DNA from: Sphingopyxis macrogoltabida | GTDB taxonomy: Bacteria > Pseudomonadota > Alphaproteobacteria > Sphingomonadales > Sphingomonadaceae | Reading direction: 5' to 3' | DNA: 64,000 nt | Assembly (NCBI RefSeq): GCF_001314325.1 | Contig: NZ_CP009429.1 | Location: 3,472,501-3,536,500, forward strand | Position numbers and translations under genes: made by a program | Part shown: positions 1 to 9,082 of the stretch, piece after piece | Layout of the letters: every line of letters begins with the position of its first letter | How positions within the stretch are numbered: position 1 is the stretch's first letter | Notes under the pieces: model-generated | Databases searched by the model: none | What the model was told of the DNA's origin: nothing | The model's input: the letters and a program-made list of their open reading frames with translations, nothing else

Positions 1-24
1 GTCCATCGCCGCAGCGCCGATATG

Positions 25-47
25 GATGCCGGATCAAGTCCGGCATG
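25..47. repeat. REP-like palindrome
   Basis: A 7-bp perfect inverted repeat, TGCCGGA (27-33) and TCCGGCA (39-45), with a 5-nt loop. The core 'GCCGGATCAAGTCCGGC' resembles the short intergenic palindromes common in sphingomonads and other alphaproteobacteria. It lies in the ruvA upstream region. No function is shown; it may be a transcript-end hairpin or a REP-type repeat. Confidence 0.6.
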
Positions 48-100
48 ACGAAAGAGGGAAATTGATTCCCTTTTCGTTCTCCTCGCGCTAGGCACGGGCC

Positions 101-700
101 ATGATCGCGAAACTCACCGGACGGCTCGATTCCAGCGGCGCAGGCCATGCGGTGATCGACGTCGGCGGCGTGGGCTATCTGGTCGAAGCCTCGGCACGCA
201 CATTGGACGCGCTTGGCCCTGTCGGCGGCGAGGTCACCATCCACACCGAAATGCTCGTCGGCGAGGATTTTCTGCGCCTGCTCGGCTTCGCCAAGGCCGA
301 GGAACGCGACTGGTTCCGCCTGCTTACCAGCGTTCAGGGTGTCGGCGCCAAGGTCGCGCTCGCCATCCTCTCGGCGCTCGAAATCGGCGATTTGCAGCGC
401 GCCCTTGCGAGCGGCGACAGCGCGATGATCGCGCGCGCCAACGGCGTCGGGCCCAAGCTCGCGCAGCGAATCACGCATGAACTGAAGGACAAGGCGGGCG
501 CGCTCGGCGGGATTGCCGGTTCGGGGGCCGCCCTATCCGCCACCGCCGGCCCGCTCGGCGACGCGGTTGCAGCGCTAACCGGGCTGGGCTTCAAGCCCGG
601 CGAAGCGAGCGCTGCGGTTGCGGCGGCGAGCGAAGAACTGGGTGCGGCTGCCAGCCTCGACGCGTTGGTACGCATAGCGCTCAAAAAGGCGGCAAAGTGA
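101..700 (+). CDS. ruvA: Holliday junction branch migration protein RuvA
   Basis: RuvA (199 aa) binds Holliday junctions as a tetramer and recruits the RuvB motor for branch migration in recombination repair. The N-terminal OB-fold begins [10 protein letters not shown]. Helix-hairpin-helix elements follow at about residues 70-130 ([16 protein letters not shown] and [12 protein letters not shown]), and a C-terminal RuvB-binding helical domain at about 150-199 ends in KKAAK. Length is normal for the family. It heads a plus-strand run with ruvB, separated from it by two small genes. Its TGA stop overlaps the GTG start of the next gene. ruvC is expected just outside the left edge. Confidence 0.97.
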   Translation: MIAKLTGRLDSSGAGHAVIDVGGVGYLVEASARTLDALGPVGGEVTIHTEMLVGEDFLRLLGFAKAEERDWFRLLTSVQGVGAKVALAILSALEIGDLQRALASGDSAMIARANGVGPKLAQRITHELKDKAGALGGIAGSGAALSATAGPLGDAVAALTGLGFKPGEASAAVAAASEELGAAASLDALVRIALKKAAK

Positions 701-1041
701 GTCGCATGCTTATTGTTGCGGCTGCCGCAGGTGCCATGCAATGCCTCGGTGGCTGCGATGCGGCAATGGATCGGATCGCCCAGGATCGCGCCATCGAACA
801 TGCGAAGGGACAGGTCGCGGGCGCGCTCGGTGGAGGCGAGCCCCGCTTTCGTAACGTTTTCCAATCGCCGGCGAACTTCACCTGCGGCAACGTTGCCCGC
901 TATCAATCTATCAAATTCCAGCGCTTTTTCGCCTCCGGTATCGACGAACCTTTTCTCGAAGAGGATTTCGGGAAAGATAAGATGGATATGATGTGGGATG
1001 CCGCATGTGTCCGGCCGCCGAGCGGGAAGCCGCAAGAATGA
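697..1041 (+). CDS. small putative lipoprotein, unknown function
   Basis: A 114-aa protein not assignable to a family by eye. It starts with GTG overlapping the ruvA stop (GTGA); an ATG at 706 is an alternative. The N-terminus is hydrophobic and alanine-rich and ends in a lipobox-like LGGC with Cys at residue 20, so export and lipidation are plausible. The mature part contains two more cysteines (FTCGN and DAACV) that could form a disulfide. The stop overlaps the start of the next gene (ATGA), so it appears translationally coupled in the ruv operon. Its presence between ruvA and ruvB is probably a lineage-specific insertion (inference). Confidence 0.7.
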   Translation: MSRMLIVAAAAGAMQCLGGCDAAMDRIAQDRAIEHAKGQVAGALGGGEPRFRNVFQSPANFTCGNVARYQSIKFQRFFASGIDEPFLEEDFGKDKMDMMWDAACVRPPSGKPQE

Positions 1042-1442
1042 ACAGCATCATCCGCAACGCCTCCTGCCGCTGTGGCCAGCTCCGCATTACCTGCACCGGC
1101 GAGCCGATCCGCGTGTCCGTCTGCCACTGTCGCAATTGCAAGGCGCGGAGCGGAAGCGCCTTTTCCGCACAGGCGCGCTTCCCTGCCGATCAGGTTCGCA
1201 TCGAAGGCGAAGCGAAATTGTACCAACATGCCGGCGGCAGCGGCACTCTCGCGGACTTCTACTTTTGTAAGGACTGCGGCTCAACGCTCTGGTTTCTCAA
1301 CCGCCCGGAACTCGACAGCTATGCCGTGCCGATCGGCAATTTCGAACCCGGCCATGACTTCGAGCCGCAATTTTCAGTCTATGAGGATCGTCAGTTACCT
1401 TGGGTTTGTATCCTCGGCGAGGCAATAGAACGGTATGACTGA
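1038..1442 (+). CDS. GFA / CENP-V family zinc protein
   Basis: A 134-aa member of the GFA (glutathione-dependent formaldehyde-activating, CENP-V) fold family. It shows the family's zinc-binding cysteines: CRCGQL near the N-terminus, [11 protein letters not shown] at about residue 30, and [10 protein letters not shown] at about 80. I chose ATG 1038, which overlaps the previous stop as ATGA. The open frame runs upstream to 993, but the family normally begins a few residues before the CxCG motif. The family name comes from one member; most homologues have no proven substrate, so a formaldehyde-linked role is not claimed. The stop overlaps the ruvB start, so it lies within the ruvA-ruvB transcription unit. 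Confidence 0.88.
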   Translation: MNSIIRNASCRCGQLRITCTGEPIRVSVCHCRNCKARSGSAFSAQARFPADQVRIEGEAKLYQHAGGSGTLADFYFCKDCGSTLWFLNRPELDSYAVPIGNFEPGHDFEPQFSVYEDRQLPWVCILGEAIERYD

Positions 1443-2463
1443 GCCCGCCCTCACCACCCCGATCCGCACCCCCGAGGATGCCGATGCCGCGCTGCGGCCG
1501 AAGTCGCTTGCCGAGTTCGTCGGGCAGGCGGCGGCGCGCGAGAACCTCCGTATCTTCGTCGAAGCTGCGAAGTCGCGCGGCGACGCGCTCGACCATGTGC
1601 TGTTCTTCGGCCCGCCGGGGCTCGGCAAGACGACCCTCGCGCAGATCGTCGCGAAGGAGCTCGGCGTGGGTTTCCGCTCGACCAGCGGCCCGGTGATCGC
1701 CAAGGCGGGCGACCTCGCCGCGCTGCTCACCAATCTCGAGGACGGCGACGTGCTGTTCATCGACGAAATCCACCGCCTGTCGCCTGCGGTCGAGGAGATT
1801 CTCTACCCGGCGATGGAGGACCGCGCGCTCGACATCATGATCGGCGAAGGACCGTCGGCGCGCAGCGTCCGCATCGACCTGCCCAAATTCACCCTCGTCG
1901 GCGCGACGACGCGGCAGGGTCTGCTGACGACGCCGCTGCGCGACCGTTTCGGCATTCCGGTGCGGCTCAATTTCTATACCCATGCCGAACTCGAACAGGT
2001 GATTACGCGCGCCGCGCGGCTGCTCGCGCTGCCGATCGCGTCCGACGGCGCGCTCGAGATCGCGAAGCGCTCGCGCGGCACGCCGCGCATCGCCGGGCGA
2101 CTGCTCCGCCGCGTGCGCGATTTCGCGACCGTCGCGGGGCATGCGGTGGTCGATGCGAAGGCGGCCGATGCGGCGCTCAACCGGCTGGAGGTCGACGCGC
2201 TCGGGCTCGATGCGATGGACCGGCGCTATCTGACGATGATCGCCGATATCTATCGCGGCGGGCCGGTCGGGGTCGAAACCCTCGCGGCCGGATTGTCGGA
2301 GCCGCGCGACACGATCGAGGATGTCGTCGAACCCTATCTGCTGCAGATCGGGCTGATCGCGCGCACCGCGCGCGGCCGCATGCTCAACGCCAGCGCATGG
2401 AAGCATCTGGGGCTCAATCCGCCCGCCGGATCGCAGGACGGACTATTCGATCAGCAAAAATAG
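1435..2463 (+). CDS. ruvB: Holliday junction DNA helicase RuvB
   Basis: RuvB (342 aa) is the AAA+ hexameric motor that drives branch migration with RuvA. Visible elements are Walker [10 protein letters not shown] (about residue 62), Walker B DEIHRL (about 110), sensor I GATTRQG, the arginine-finger region TPLRDRFG, and a C-terminal winged helix ([19 protein letters not shown]). Length and architecture are standard. The start overlaps the preceding GFA gene stop by 8 nt. A gap of about 100 nt separates it from ybgC, so the tol operon may have its own promoter there. Confidence 0.98.
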   Translation: MTEPALTTPIRTPEDADAALRPKSLAEFVGQAAARENLRIFVEAAKSRGDALDHVLFFGPPGLGKTTLAQIVAKELGVGFRSTSGPVIAKAGDLAALLTNLEDGDVLFIDEIHRLSPAVEEILYPAMEDRALDIMIGEGPSARSVRIDLPKFTLVGATTRQGLLTTPLRDRFGIPVRLNFYTHAELEQVITRAARLLALPIASDGALEIAKRSRGTPRIAGRLLRRVRDFATVAGHAVVDAKAADAALNRLEVDALGLDAMDRRYLTMIADIYRGGPVGVETLAAGLSEPRDTIEDVVEPYLLQIGLIARTARGRMLNASAWKHLGLNPPAGSQDGLFDQQK

Positions 2464-2564
2464 GCGGATTTCTGCCGATTTCATTCTGCCAACCGGCTTC
2501 GATCTGCGACGAACCGTTCAAGAGGGGTTTGCGACGAGTCGTTGCGACGCTATCGGTCAGGACA

Positions 2565-3059
2565 ATGGTAAACGTCCCGCCCCCTTTCGTCCCCGGCGCC
2601 TTCGTCGGGGCTGCGCATCATTACCGGGCGCGCGTCTACTTCGAGGATACCGACCTCAGCGGCATCGTCTATCACGCCAATTACCTGCGTTACATGGAAC
2701 GCGCGCGATCGGACATGCTGCGCCTTGCGGGCATCGACCAGCGCGCCGCGATGGACGCCGGCGAGGGCGCGTGGGCCGTCACCGACCTTGCGATCAAATA
2801 TCGCAGCCCCGCAAAGCTCGACGACGACCTGCTCGTCGTCAGCACCGTGGAGGCGGTGCGCGGGGCAAGCGTGATCATCGCGCAGCGCATCCTTCGCGGG
2901 ACTGACACGTTAAGCGGCGAGACATTAACGCCTACCATACTGACCGAAGCGCAGGTCACGGCAGCCTTCCTGTCGCCCGGGGGGCGGCCACGCCGCCAGC
3001 CGGCAGGCTGGGCCGACCGGTTTACCGCCATCATGAATGGAGAGAATATCCCTTGCTAG
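2565..3059 (+). CDS. ybgC: Tol-Pal system acyl-CoA thioesterase YbgC
   Basis: A 164-aa hotdog-fold thioesterase of the YbgC/4-hydroxybenzoyl-CoA thioesterase type. The signature with the catalytic Asp is YFEDTDLSGIVYHANYLRYM near residues 25-45. YbgC is the usual first gene of tol operons and is linked to phospholipid metabolism. Start ATG 2565 (MVNVPPPF) is preferred; the frame is open further upstream but that part reads as non-coding arginine-rich sequence. The 3' end overlaps the tolQ start by 7 nt, indicating translational coupling. Confidence 0.93.
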   Translation: MVNVPPPFVPGAFVGAAHHYRARVYFEDTDLSGIVYHANYLRYMERARSDMLRLAGIDQRAAMDAGEGAWAVTDLAIKYRSPAKLDDDLLVVSTVEAVRGASVIIAQRILRGTDTLSGETLTPTILTEAQVTAAFLSPGGRPRRQPAGWADRFTAIMNGENIPC

Positions 3060-3751
3060 ACAATATCAAGCTGGCCGCCGACGCGGCGACGCTGTCCCCC
3101 ATCGCGCTGTTCCTGCAGGCCGACTGGATCGTGAAGGGCGTGATGATCGGGCTGCTTCTGGCCTCCATTTATGTCTGGGCGGTGATTTTCACCCACGGCC
3201 GCAGCGTCGGCAAGCTGATGGGCGCGTCCGAACGGTTCGAACGCGATTTCTGGCGCGCCGGCAATCTCGACAAATTCTATGACGAGAACGGCCGCGAGGA
3301 ATTGCCCAGCGCCAAGATCCTCGCCGCCGGAATCAGCGAATGGCGGCGCTCGACCGCGGGCAAGAATGTCGACCGCGACGGTACGCGAGAACGGCTGGGC
3401 ATCGCGATGAACGCCGCGATTGCGGGCGAGGTCGACAGGCTGGCCGAAAAGATCGGCACGCTCGCGACGATCGGATCGGTCGCGCCCTTCGTCGGCCTGT
3501 TCGGCACCGTCTGGGGCATCATGCGCAGCTTCACGGCGATCGCGGCGTCGAACAACAGCAGCCTCGCCGTTGTCGCGCCGGGCATCGCCGAAGCATTGTT
3601 CGCGACCGCGATCGGCCTGTTTGCCGCCATTCCCGCGGTGATCGCGTACAACGCCTTTTCGCAGCGGCTGAACCGGCTCGAATCGCGGCTCGGCCGCTTC
3701 GCCGACGGGCTGCACGCCACCTTCAGCCGCGAGCTCGAGGTCGAAGCCTGA
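3053..3751 (+). CDS. tolQ: Tol-Pal system protein TolQ
   Basis: TolQ (232 aa) is the MotA/ExbB-family inner-membrane subunit that forms the proton-driven TolQR motor energising TolA. Three transmembrane stretches are visible: about 25-45 (WIVKGVMIGLLLASIYVWAV), about 140-165 (SVAPFVGLFGTVWGIM) and about 175-200 (EALFATAIGLFAAIPAVIAY). It begins with TTG at 3053, 8 nt after a GGAGAG ribosome-binding site and inside the end of ybgC. The stop overlaps the tolR ATG (TGATG). Confidence 0.96.
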   Translation: MLDNIKLAADAATLSPIALFLQADWIVKGVMIGLLLASIYVWAVIFTHGRSVGKLMGASERFERDFWRAGNLDKFYDENGREELPSAKILAAGISEWRRSTAGKNVDRDGTRERLGIAMNAAIAGEVDRLAEKIGTLATIGSVAPFVGLFGTVWGIMRSFTAIAASNNSSLAVVAPGIAEALFATAIGLFAAIPAVIAYNAFSQRLNRLESRLGRFADGLHATFSRELEVEA

Positions 3752-4248
3752 TGGGCATGACCGGCCCCTCGGGCGGCATCGGCGGACGGCGCGGCCGCGG
3801 CAGCCGCCGCGCGCCGATGTCGGAAATCAACGTCACACCGCTCGTCGACGTGATGCTGGTGCTGCTGATCATCTTCATGATCACCGCGCCGCTGCTTGCC
3901 TCCGCCGTTCCCGTCGACCTGCCCGAAAGCCGCGCCAAGCCGGTCGAGACCGAGGAGCAGGAACCGGTGCAATTGTCGATCACCGGCGACGACACCCTCT
4001 ATATCGGCGAGGAACAGGTGAGCGAGGCCGAACTCCCGGCCCGGCTCGACGCCATCGCGCGCGAGCAGAAGGAGGGCGAACGCCCCCGGCAGATCATGCT
4101 GCGCGCCGACAAGGGGCTCGATTACGGCCGCGTGATGCGCGTGATGGGCGAACTCAATCGCGCCGGGCTTTCGCGGATCGCGCTGGTGACGATGGGCTCC
4201 GACACCGAACCCGCCGTGGTCACCAGCGGTTCAGAAACCGGGCAATAG
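3751..4248 (+). CDS. tolR: Tol-Pal system protein TolR
   Basis: TolR (165 aa), ExbD family, has one N-terminal transmembrane segment carrying the functional Asp (EINVTPLVDVMLVLLIIFMI) and a periplasmic domain. With TolQ it converts proton flow into TolA movement. Start ATG 3751 overlaps the tolQ stop. A glycine/arginine-rich N-terminal tail (GGIGGRRGRGSRR) precedes the membrane segment, as is common in alphaproteobacteria. It is followed after 10 nt by tolA. Confidence 0.96.
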   Translation: MGMTGPSGGIGGRRGRGSRRAPMSEINVTPLVDVMLVLLIIFMITAPLLASAVPVDLPESRAKPVETEEQEPVQLSITGDDTLYIGEEQVSEAELPARLDAIAREQKEGERPRQIMLRADKGLDYGRVMRVMGELNRAGLSRIALVTMGSDTEPAVVTSGSETGQ

Positions 4249-4258
4249 GCTGGAAATC

Positions 4259-5089
4259 ATGGCCGTAACACGGGCAGAGAGGGGCAATCAGCGAAGCGGC
4301 ATCCTTGTCGCAGTGGTCGCGCATGTGCTGATCATCGGCCTGCTCTCGGTACAATGGACCGCGGGCGAGCGGCGTTTCGACAATCCGCCGATGGAGGTCG
4401 ACCTGATCGCCGAAACCGCCGCCACATCCAGCGCGCCGGTGATCAGCGAAACCCCGCCGGCCGCGCGGCTGGGCGAAGAGAATGCTGTCGACATCGCCGC
4501 CCCCGAACCGATGCCGGCACCGCCCGAACCCGAACCCGTCGTCCGCCCGACCCCGGCCCCGGCGCCGAAACAGGTGTCGCGCCCGACGCCGGCACCGCCC
4601 AAGAAAACGCCGCCCGCAGCCAAGAAAGCACCGCCCAAGGCAGCGCCCAAATCCGCTCCGTCGAAAAGCGCCACGGCACGCCCGACGGGCCGGCTTGACG
4701 GGATCACCGACGGGCTGGGACGCGAACAGACCAAGTCACCCAGCAAGGGCGCCCCCGCCGCAAAGACGGCGGCGGAGGTCCGGCGATCTGCGCAATTGGC
4801 CGTGGATCGCGAAATTAGGCCCTATTGGCAGCGGAATGCACCGCTCGGATATGAAGTTGAGCTTCTCCGGTTAACCTTGGAAATACGCCTCCGCGCCGAC
4901 GGTACCGTGATCGATGTCAAGCAAGTTGGCGAATTAGGCGGCACAACTGAATCCAATGCGCCACAACAAAAACGATTCGTCGAACAGGCCCGCAAGTCGG
5001 TTGTTCAAGCTGCCCCATTCGAAATTTCGGCGGAAGGTTATGATGGCGTCATCGTCATCAGGCAGCCTTTCGCGGCTGTGAGGAGATGA
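4259..5089 (+). CDS. tolA: Tol-Pal system protein TolA
   Basis: TolA-type protein of 276 aa bridging the TolQR motor and Pal/TolB. It has one N-terminal membrane anchor (about residues 15-32, ILVAVVAHVLIIGLLSVQW). A long Pro/Ala/Lys-rich periplasmic spacer at about 85-150 consists of PAP/PKK-type repeats. The C-terminal TonB-like domain lies at about 175-276 (VDREIRPYWQRNAPLG; ending IRQPFAAVRR). The spacer is shorter than in enterobacterial TolA, as usual in this class. The stop overlaps the tolB start (ATGA). Confidence 0.92.
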   Translation: MAVTRAERGNQRSGILVAVVAHVLIIGLLSVQWTAGERRFDNPPMEVDLIAETAATSSAPVISETPPAARLGEENAVDIAAPEPMPAPPEPEPVVRPTPAPAPKQVSRPTPAPPKKTPPAAKKAPPKAAPKSAPSKSATARPTGRLDGITDGLGREQTKSPSKGAPAAKTAAEVRRSAQLAVDREIRPYWQRNAPLGYEVELLRLTLEIRLRADGTVIDVKQVGELGGTTESNAPQQKRFVEQARKSVVQAAPFEISAEGYDGVIVIRQPFAAVRR

Positions 5090-6456
5090 AGATGAAAACC
5101 CCTCTCGCATTAGCGATGAGTTTTTTGGCGCTGGGAGCCGCTCCGGCATTTGCGCAGCAACCGACGCCGCCACAACCGGCAGAACAAGTCCAGGACTCGC
5201 CGGAAGTCGTTGCAGAGATTGGTAGCGAAAAATCGGTCATCGCGATCCCGGCGCTGGCCACGCCCGCGGTCACCACCGTCGCAGGTTTGCGCACCGATAC
5301 CCTCGGCCGCCAGATCGCCGAAGTCATCGCCGCCGACCTCGAACGCAGCGGGCTCTACGCCCCGCTCGGCCCGGGCAGCGTCCGCGCGATCACCATGCCC
5401 GAGGTCACCGCGCCGCGCTTTGCCGACTGGCAGGCGCGCAATGCCGAAAATGTCGTCCATGGCTTCGTCCGCACCAACAGCACCGGCGGGCTGATCGTCG
5501 GCTGTTATCTTTACGACACCGACCTCGGTAGCGAACTGGTGCGGCAGGGCTTCGAAATCCAGCCCGGCGACTGGCGCCGCGCCGCGCATAAATGCGCCGA
5601 CGCCATTTATTCGCGCCTGTCGGGCGAGGCCCCCTTCTTCGACAGCCGTGTCGCGTACATCGCCGAGAGCGGCCCCAAGGGGAACCGCATCAAGCGGCTC
5701 GCGATCATGGATTCGGACGGCGGCAACCACCGTTTCATCACCAACGGTCAGGCGCTGGCGATATCCCCTCGCTTTTCGCCCGATTACAAGAAGATCGTCT
5801 ACGTCAGCTATTTGAACAACCGCGTCCGCGTCTTCATCTACGACGTCGCCAACGGCTCGCAGAAGCTGGTGACCGAAAGCGGCAACGCGACCTTCGCGCC
5901 GCGCTGGTCGCCCGACGGGACGCAGATTCTCTATTCGATGGCGGTCGGCGGCAACACCGACATCTATCGCATCTCGGCAAACGGCGGCACGCCGGTGCGG
6001 CTGACGACCACTGCGGGAATCGACGTCGGCGGCAGCTTCTCGCCCGACGGCAAGAAGATCGTGTTCGAAAGCGACCGGTCGGGCAGCCAGCAAATCTATA
6101 CGATGAACATCGACGGATCGAACCAGCAGCGGATCAGCTTTGGCGGCGGGCGCTATGCGACCCCCGAATGGTCGCCGCGCGGCGACCTCATCGCCTTCAC
6201 CCGCATGGGCGGCGGCGAGTTCCGCGTCGGCGTGATGACGCCGGCGGGCGGCGGCGTCCGCCTGCTCACCAATAGCTGGCAGGACGAAGCGCCGACATGG
6301 TCGCCGAATGGCCGCGTCATCCAGTTCTTCCGCACCTCGCCCGGCCGCGAGGGCAAATCGAGCCTGTGGCAGGTCGACCTGACCGGTGTGAACCTGCGCC
6401 GTCTGCCGACCCCGCAGGACGGGTCTGACCCGAGCTGGGGCCCGGTGCTCCCCTGA
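5086..6456 (+). CDS. tolB: Tol-Pal system protein TolB
   Basis: Periplasmic TolB (456 aa) has a signal peptide (cleavage expected after PAFA, about residue 24), an N-terminal alpha/beta domain and a six-bladed beta-propeller. The WD40-like PD40 repeats are plain: PRFSPDYKKIVYVS, PRWSPDGTQILYS, GSFSPDGKKIVFES, PEWSPRGDLIAFT, PTWSPNGRVIQFF. It interacts with Pal and TolA for outer-membrane integrity and constriction. ATG 5086 overlaps the tolA stop; ATG 5092 is an alternative. A gap of 113 nt separates it from pal. Confidence 0.97.
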   Translation: MKMKTPLALAMSFLALGAAPAFAQQPTPPQPAEQVQDSPEVVAEIGSEKSVIAIPALATPAVTTVAGLRTDTLGRQIAEVIAADLERSGLYAPLGPGSVRAITMPEVTAPRFADWQARNAENVVHGFVRTNSTGGLIVGCYLYDTDLGSELVRQGFEIQPGDWRRAAHKCADAIYSRLSGEAPFFDSRVAYIAESGPKGNRIKRLAIMDSDGGNHRFITNGQALAISPRFSPDYKKIVYVSYLNNRVRVFIYDVANGSQKLVTESGNATFAPRWSPDGTQILYSMAVGGNTDIYRISANGGTPVRLTTTAGIDVGGSFSPDGKKIVFESDRSGSQQIYTMNIDGSNQQRISFGGGRYATPEWSPRGDLIAFTRMGGGEFRVGVMTPAGGGVRLLTNSWQDEAPTWSPNGRVIQFFRTSPGREGKSSLWQVDLTGVNLRRLPTPQDGSDPSWGPVLP

Positions 6457-6569
6457 TCGACGAGGCCCGAGGCGGAACCAAAGGAAATCCGCGGGGTTGA
6501 ATCGCCATCCCAATGCGGCTTAACTCCGCATCGTCACCATAAGAGTGCAACAACAAGAGGACAGAAGAC

Positions 6570-7079
6570 ATGACGATACGCAAAACCACCGCGATGATCG
6601 CGGCGATCACCATGCTCGCTGTTGGTGCCTGTTCGAAAAAGGCCCCTGACACGCTTCCCCCGGCGCCCGAAGGCACGGGCACCGACACCGGACCCAGCAC
6701 CGGCGGCGTCGTCCCCGGTTCGCAGCAGGATTTCATCGCCAACGTGTCTTCGGACCGCATCTTCTTCGGTTTCGACCAGTATAATGTCGATGCCGAGGAC
6801 CAAGCGACGTTGCAGAGCCAGTCGCAGTGGCTGCAGCGCAACCCGGCGGTCCGCGTCCTGCTCGAAGGCCATGCCGACGAACGCGGCACCCGCGACTATA
6901 ATATCGCGCTCGGTGAACGCCGCGCCAATGCCGCGAAAAACTATCTCGCCTCGCTGGGCATCGATCCCAACCGGATTCAGGTGATCAGCTATGGCAAGGA
7001 ACGCCCCGCTGCGGTCGGATCGAACGAGGAAGCCTGGGCGCAGAACCGCCGCGCGGTGACCGTCGTTATCGAACGCTGA
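6570..7079 (+). CDS. pal: Peptidoglycan-associated lipoprotein Pal
   Basis: Pal (169 aa) is an outer-membrane lipoprotein with lipobox AVGAC (Cys21) and an OmpA-like peptidoglycan-binding domain at about residues 65-169. The signature residues are in LLEGHADERGTRDYN and GERRANAAKNYL. A Pro/Thr-rich linker follows the lipid anchor. An RBS-like AAGAGG lies upstream of the ATG. This is the last gene of the plus-strand tol-pal run; no ybgF/cpoB follows, and transcription meets the convergent secretion operon about 20 nt downstream. Confidence 0.97.
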   Translation: MTIRKTTAMIAAITMLAVGACSKKAPDTLPPAPEGTGTDTGPSTGGVVPGSQQDFIANVSSDRIFFGFDQYNVDAEDQATLQSQSQWLQRNPAVRVLLEGHADERGTRDYNIALGERRANAAKNYLASLGIDPNRIQVISYGKERPAAVGSNEEAWAQNRRAVTVVIER

Positions 7080-7088
7080 ACGCTTTAG

Positions 7089-7104
7089 CCTGACTGACGT
7101 CAGG
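7089..7104. terminator. Candidate hairpin between convergent pal and gspO
   Basis: CCTGAC (7089-7094) pairs with GTCAGG (7099-7104) around a 4-nt loop, followed by a second inverted repeat TGGCCA...TGGCCA. It lies between the convergent ends of pal and gspO. No U-tract follows, so termination is only suggested by position. Confidence 0.35.
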
Positions 7105-7885
7105 AATGGCCAGCAGAGCTGGCCAGGAGCGACCAGACCGGCACCGCGATCCACGCCGCGGTGCAGAGGAAGACACCGAAGGGGACGCGCCGCAACGCCA
7201 GCGGCGCGTCCCCTTCCCTGTTCTGCGCAACGAGCACCCACGCGATACCGCCCAGACTGGCGAGGAGCAGCATCAAGGGTAGCGCCTGCCAGCCGAGCCA
7301 GGCGCCGACCGCCGCGACGAGCTTCGGGTCGCCGCCGCCCATGCCCTCGGCCCCGCGCGCGCGGCGATAAAGCAGGGCTATAGCCGCGAGGACCAAGCCC
7401 CCTGCGAGGGCGCCGATCCAGCGATCGAGCAACGGTGTGCCGAGCAGCGGGCCGGCGAAGAGCAGGCCCACGACCGCCAGAAGGGCATTCAACCGGTCGG
7501 GCAGCCAGAAATGGCGCGCATCGAGCAGCGCGAGCGGCAGCAGCAGCCAGCCGAACAAGGCCCAGAGCCAACCCGCCGTCCCCGGCATCGACACCAGCGC
7601 CACGACGCCGATCAGCGCCGACGCGATCTCGACCCGGCCGTGGAAAGGATCGATCGGAGCGCCGCATCGGCGGCATCGTCCGCGCGACCATAAAGCCGAC
7701 AGCAAGGGAACGAGGTCGCGGGCGCCGAGCGGCTGGTGGCATGCGTCGCATTGCGACCGCCCGAGCACCGATCGCCCTTGCGGCCAGCGCAGCACCAGGG
7801 TCGCGATAAAGCTGCCGAGGACGAGCCCGATCAGCGCGGCGAAAGCGACACCGATGCCGACGGGCAAGGCGCCCGGGTCGGGCAC
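7100..7885 (-). CDS. gspO: Type II secretion prepilin peptidase GspO
   Basis: A24-family aspartic prepilin peptidase/N-methyltransferase (261 aa) that cleaves the leader of pseudopilins GspG-K and methylates the new N-terminal Phe. It is polytopic. The cytoplasmic zinc-binding loop has two CxxC pairs (CDACHQPLG, CRRCGAPI) at about residues 45-75. The two active-site aspartates are in LLDARHFWLPD and GGGDPKL. It is the last gene of the gsp operon, starting 1 nt after the gspN stop. A dedicated peptidase inside the cluster makes this secretion locus self-sufficient. Confidence 0.95.
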   Translation of the reverse strand: MPDPGALPVGIGVAFAALIGLVLGSFIATLVLRWPQGRSVLGRSQCDACHQPLGARDLVPLLSALWSRGRCRRCGAPIDPFHGRVEIASALIGVVALVSMPGTAGWLWALFGWLLLPLALLDARHFWLPDRLNALLAVVGLLFAGPLLGTPLLDRWIGALAGGLVLAAIALLYRRARGAEGMGGGDPKLVAAVGAWLGWQALPLMLLLASLGGIAWVLVAQNREGDAPLALRRVPFGVFLCTAAWIAVPVWSLLASSAGHS

Positions 7886-7886
7886 C

Positions 7887-8603
7887 TCAGAAACGGCCCG
7901 CGCTGGTCAGGACGAAACCGCCCTGCCCCGGTTTGAAACCCAGCGCGGCAAGCGCCGCCGCCATCGCCGGGTCGCGGTCGACATTGATCGCGAAGCCGGC
8001 GCGATAGGTGCCGCGGCCGTCGAACGACAATGTCAGCCGCTCCATTCCCGACTGGCTGGCGAGCGTGGCCTGCGCGCGGCCGCCCGCGCAGCGGAGCGGT
8101 CCCGAAAGCCCGCGCGACAGATCGAGGCCTGCAATCGTCGTCCCGACGACAAGCTGCAACCGGCCGCCCGCTTCGACGCAATTGCCCGCCGCGTCGAACC
8201 GCGCCGTCGCGCCCTCGAAGCGGATGGTGTCGACCGGGATGAGCCCGAAGCCGCCCGCCAGCGATGTCATGCCATTGATGTCCGACATCCCGCGCGGGTC
8301 ACTGCCGTGGAGGCGCCCGGCAAGCGCGCCGAGCCGCGCGTCGGTGCGCGAGAAGACGAGTTCGGTGCGCCCGCCAAGCAAAGCCAGCGGCGACAGGCTG
8401 GCGCTCACCGTGCCGAGCGGCAGCGCGCCGAGCCGCGCGTCGACCAGTTCGCCCGACCAGACCGAACCGCGAATCTCGCGTGCGGAAATCCCCGCATCGG
8501 TCGCGCCCGACAGACCAAGCGCGAGCCGCATCGGGAAGGTCGCGATGATCAGGATCAGCGCGAGCAGCACCGCCGCGATCGTCATGCGCCGCTGCATCGT
8601 CAC
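7887..8603 (-). CDS. gspN: Type II secretion protein GspN
   Basis: A 238-aa GspN-family protein. A single N-terminal membrane segment (IAAVLLALILIIATFPMRLA) is followed by a periplasmic region with repeated strand-rich segments. It begins MTMQRRMT, with ATG overlapping the gspM stop (ATGA). GspN is found in a subset of type II systems and its exact role is unsettled; position between gspM and gspO is the usual one. Sequence conservation in this family is low, so the call leans on operon order. Confidence 0.85.
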   Translation of the reverse strand: MTMQRRMTIAAVLLALILIIATFPMRLALGLSGATDAGISAREIRGSVWSGELVDARLGALPLGTVSASLSPLALLGGRTELVFSRTDARLGALAGRLHGSDPRGMSDINGMTSLAGGFGLIPVDTIRFEGATARFDAAGNCVEAGGRLQLVVGTTIAGLDLSRGLSGPLRCAGGRAQATLASQSGMERLTLSFDGRGTYRAGFAINVDRDPAMAAALAALGFKPGQGGFVLTSAGRF

Positions 8604-9082
8604 TGGCCGCCCTTCCTCAGTTCGGCCGTCATCCCGACGGTCCCGTCGACCGCCGGCGTGATCGTCAACTGGTCGACGACAAAGCCCTGTCCTTCGAGCG
8701 ATGCGAGCCAGTCGGTGAGCACGGGCGCTTTAGCCGTCGCGATGGCGATCGTCGCCTGCCGCTGCCCGCGCGCCTCGTTGCGGTCGAGCGTCAGCCCGAT
8801 CTCGCTCGCCGACTGGGCAAGATATTGATCGATCGCCGCGGCATCGACCGCCACAGCGACCGATTTCGCCGGGCGCTGCGCCAGCAATTGCACCTTGGCC
8901 GCGACGCGCCCCTCGCGCTCGACCGCAGCGCGATGCTCCGCCTCGAGATCGGCAAAGACGGCGACGGCCGGGCGGCCGATGCCCCACAGGATCACGCCGA
9001 GCGCCAGCACGCCCGCGATACCGACCAGCCAGCGCTCGCGCCCCGAAAGCCCCGTCCACCAATTCTGCAATTTTTCGGTCAT
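8600..9082 (-). CDS. gspM: Type II secretion assembly-platform protein GspM
   Basis: GspM (160 aa) is a bitopic inner-membrane protein. A short cytoplasmic N-terminus (WTGLSGRERW) is followed by one TM segment (LVGIAGVLALGVILWGIG), a coiled-coil-prone stretch at about 45-75, and a small ferredoxin-like periplasmic domain (ASLEGQGFVVDQLTITP). It partners GspL in the assembly platform. Overlaps of 4 nt with both gspL and gspN indicate tight coupling. Confidence 0.92.
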   Translation of the reverse strand: MTEKLQNWWTGLSGRERWLVGIAGVLALGVILWGIGRPAVAVFADLEAEHRAAVEREGRVAAKVQLLAQRPAKSVAVAVDAAAIDQYLAQSASEIGLTLDRNEARGQRQATIAIATAKAPVLTDWLASLEGQGFVVDQLTITPAVDGTVGMTAELRKGGQ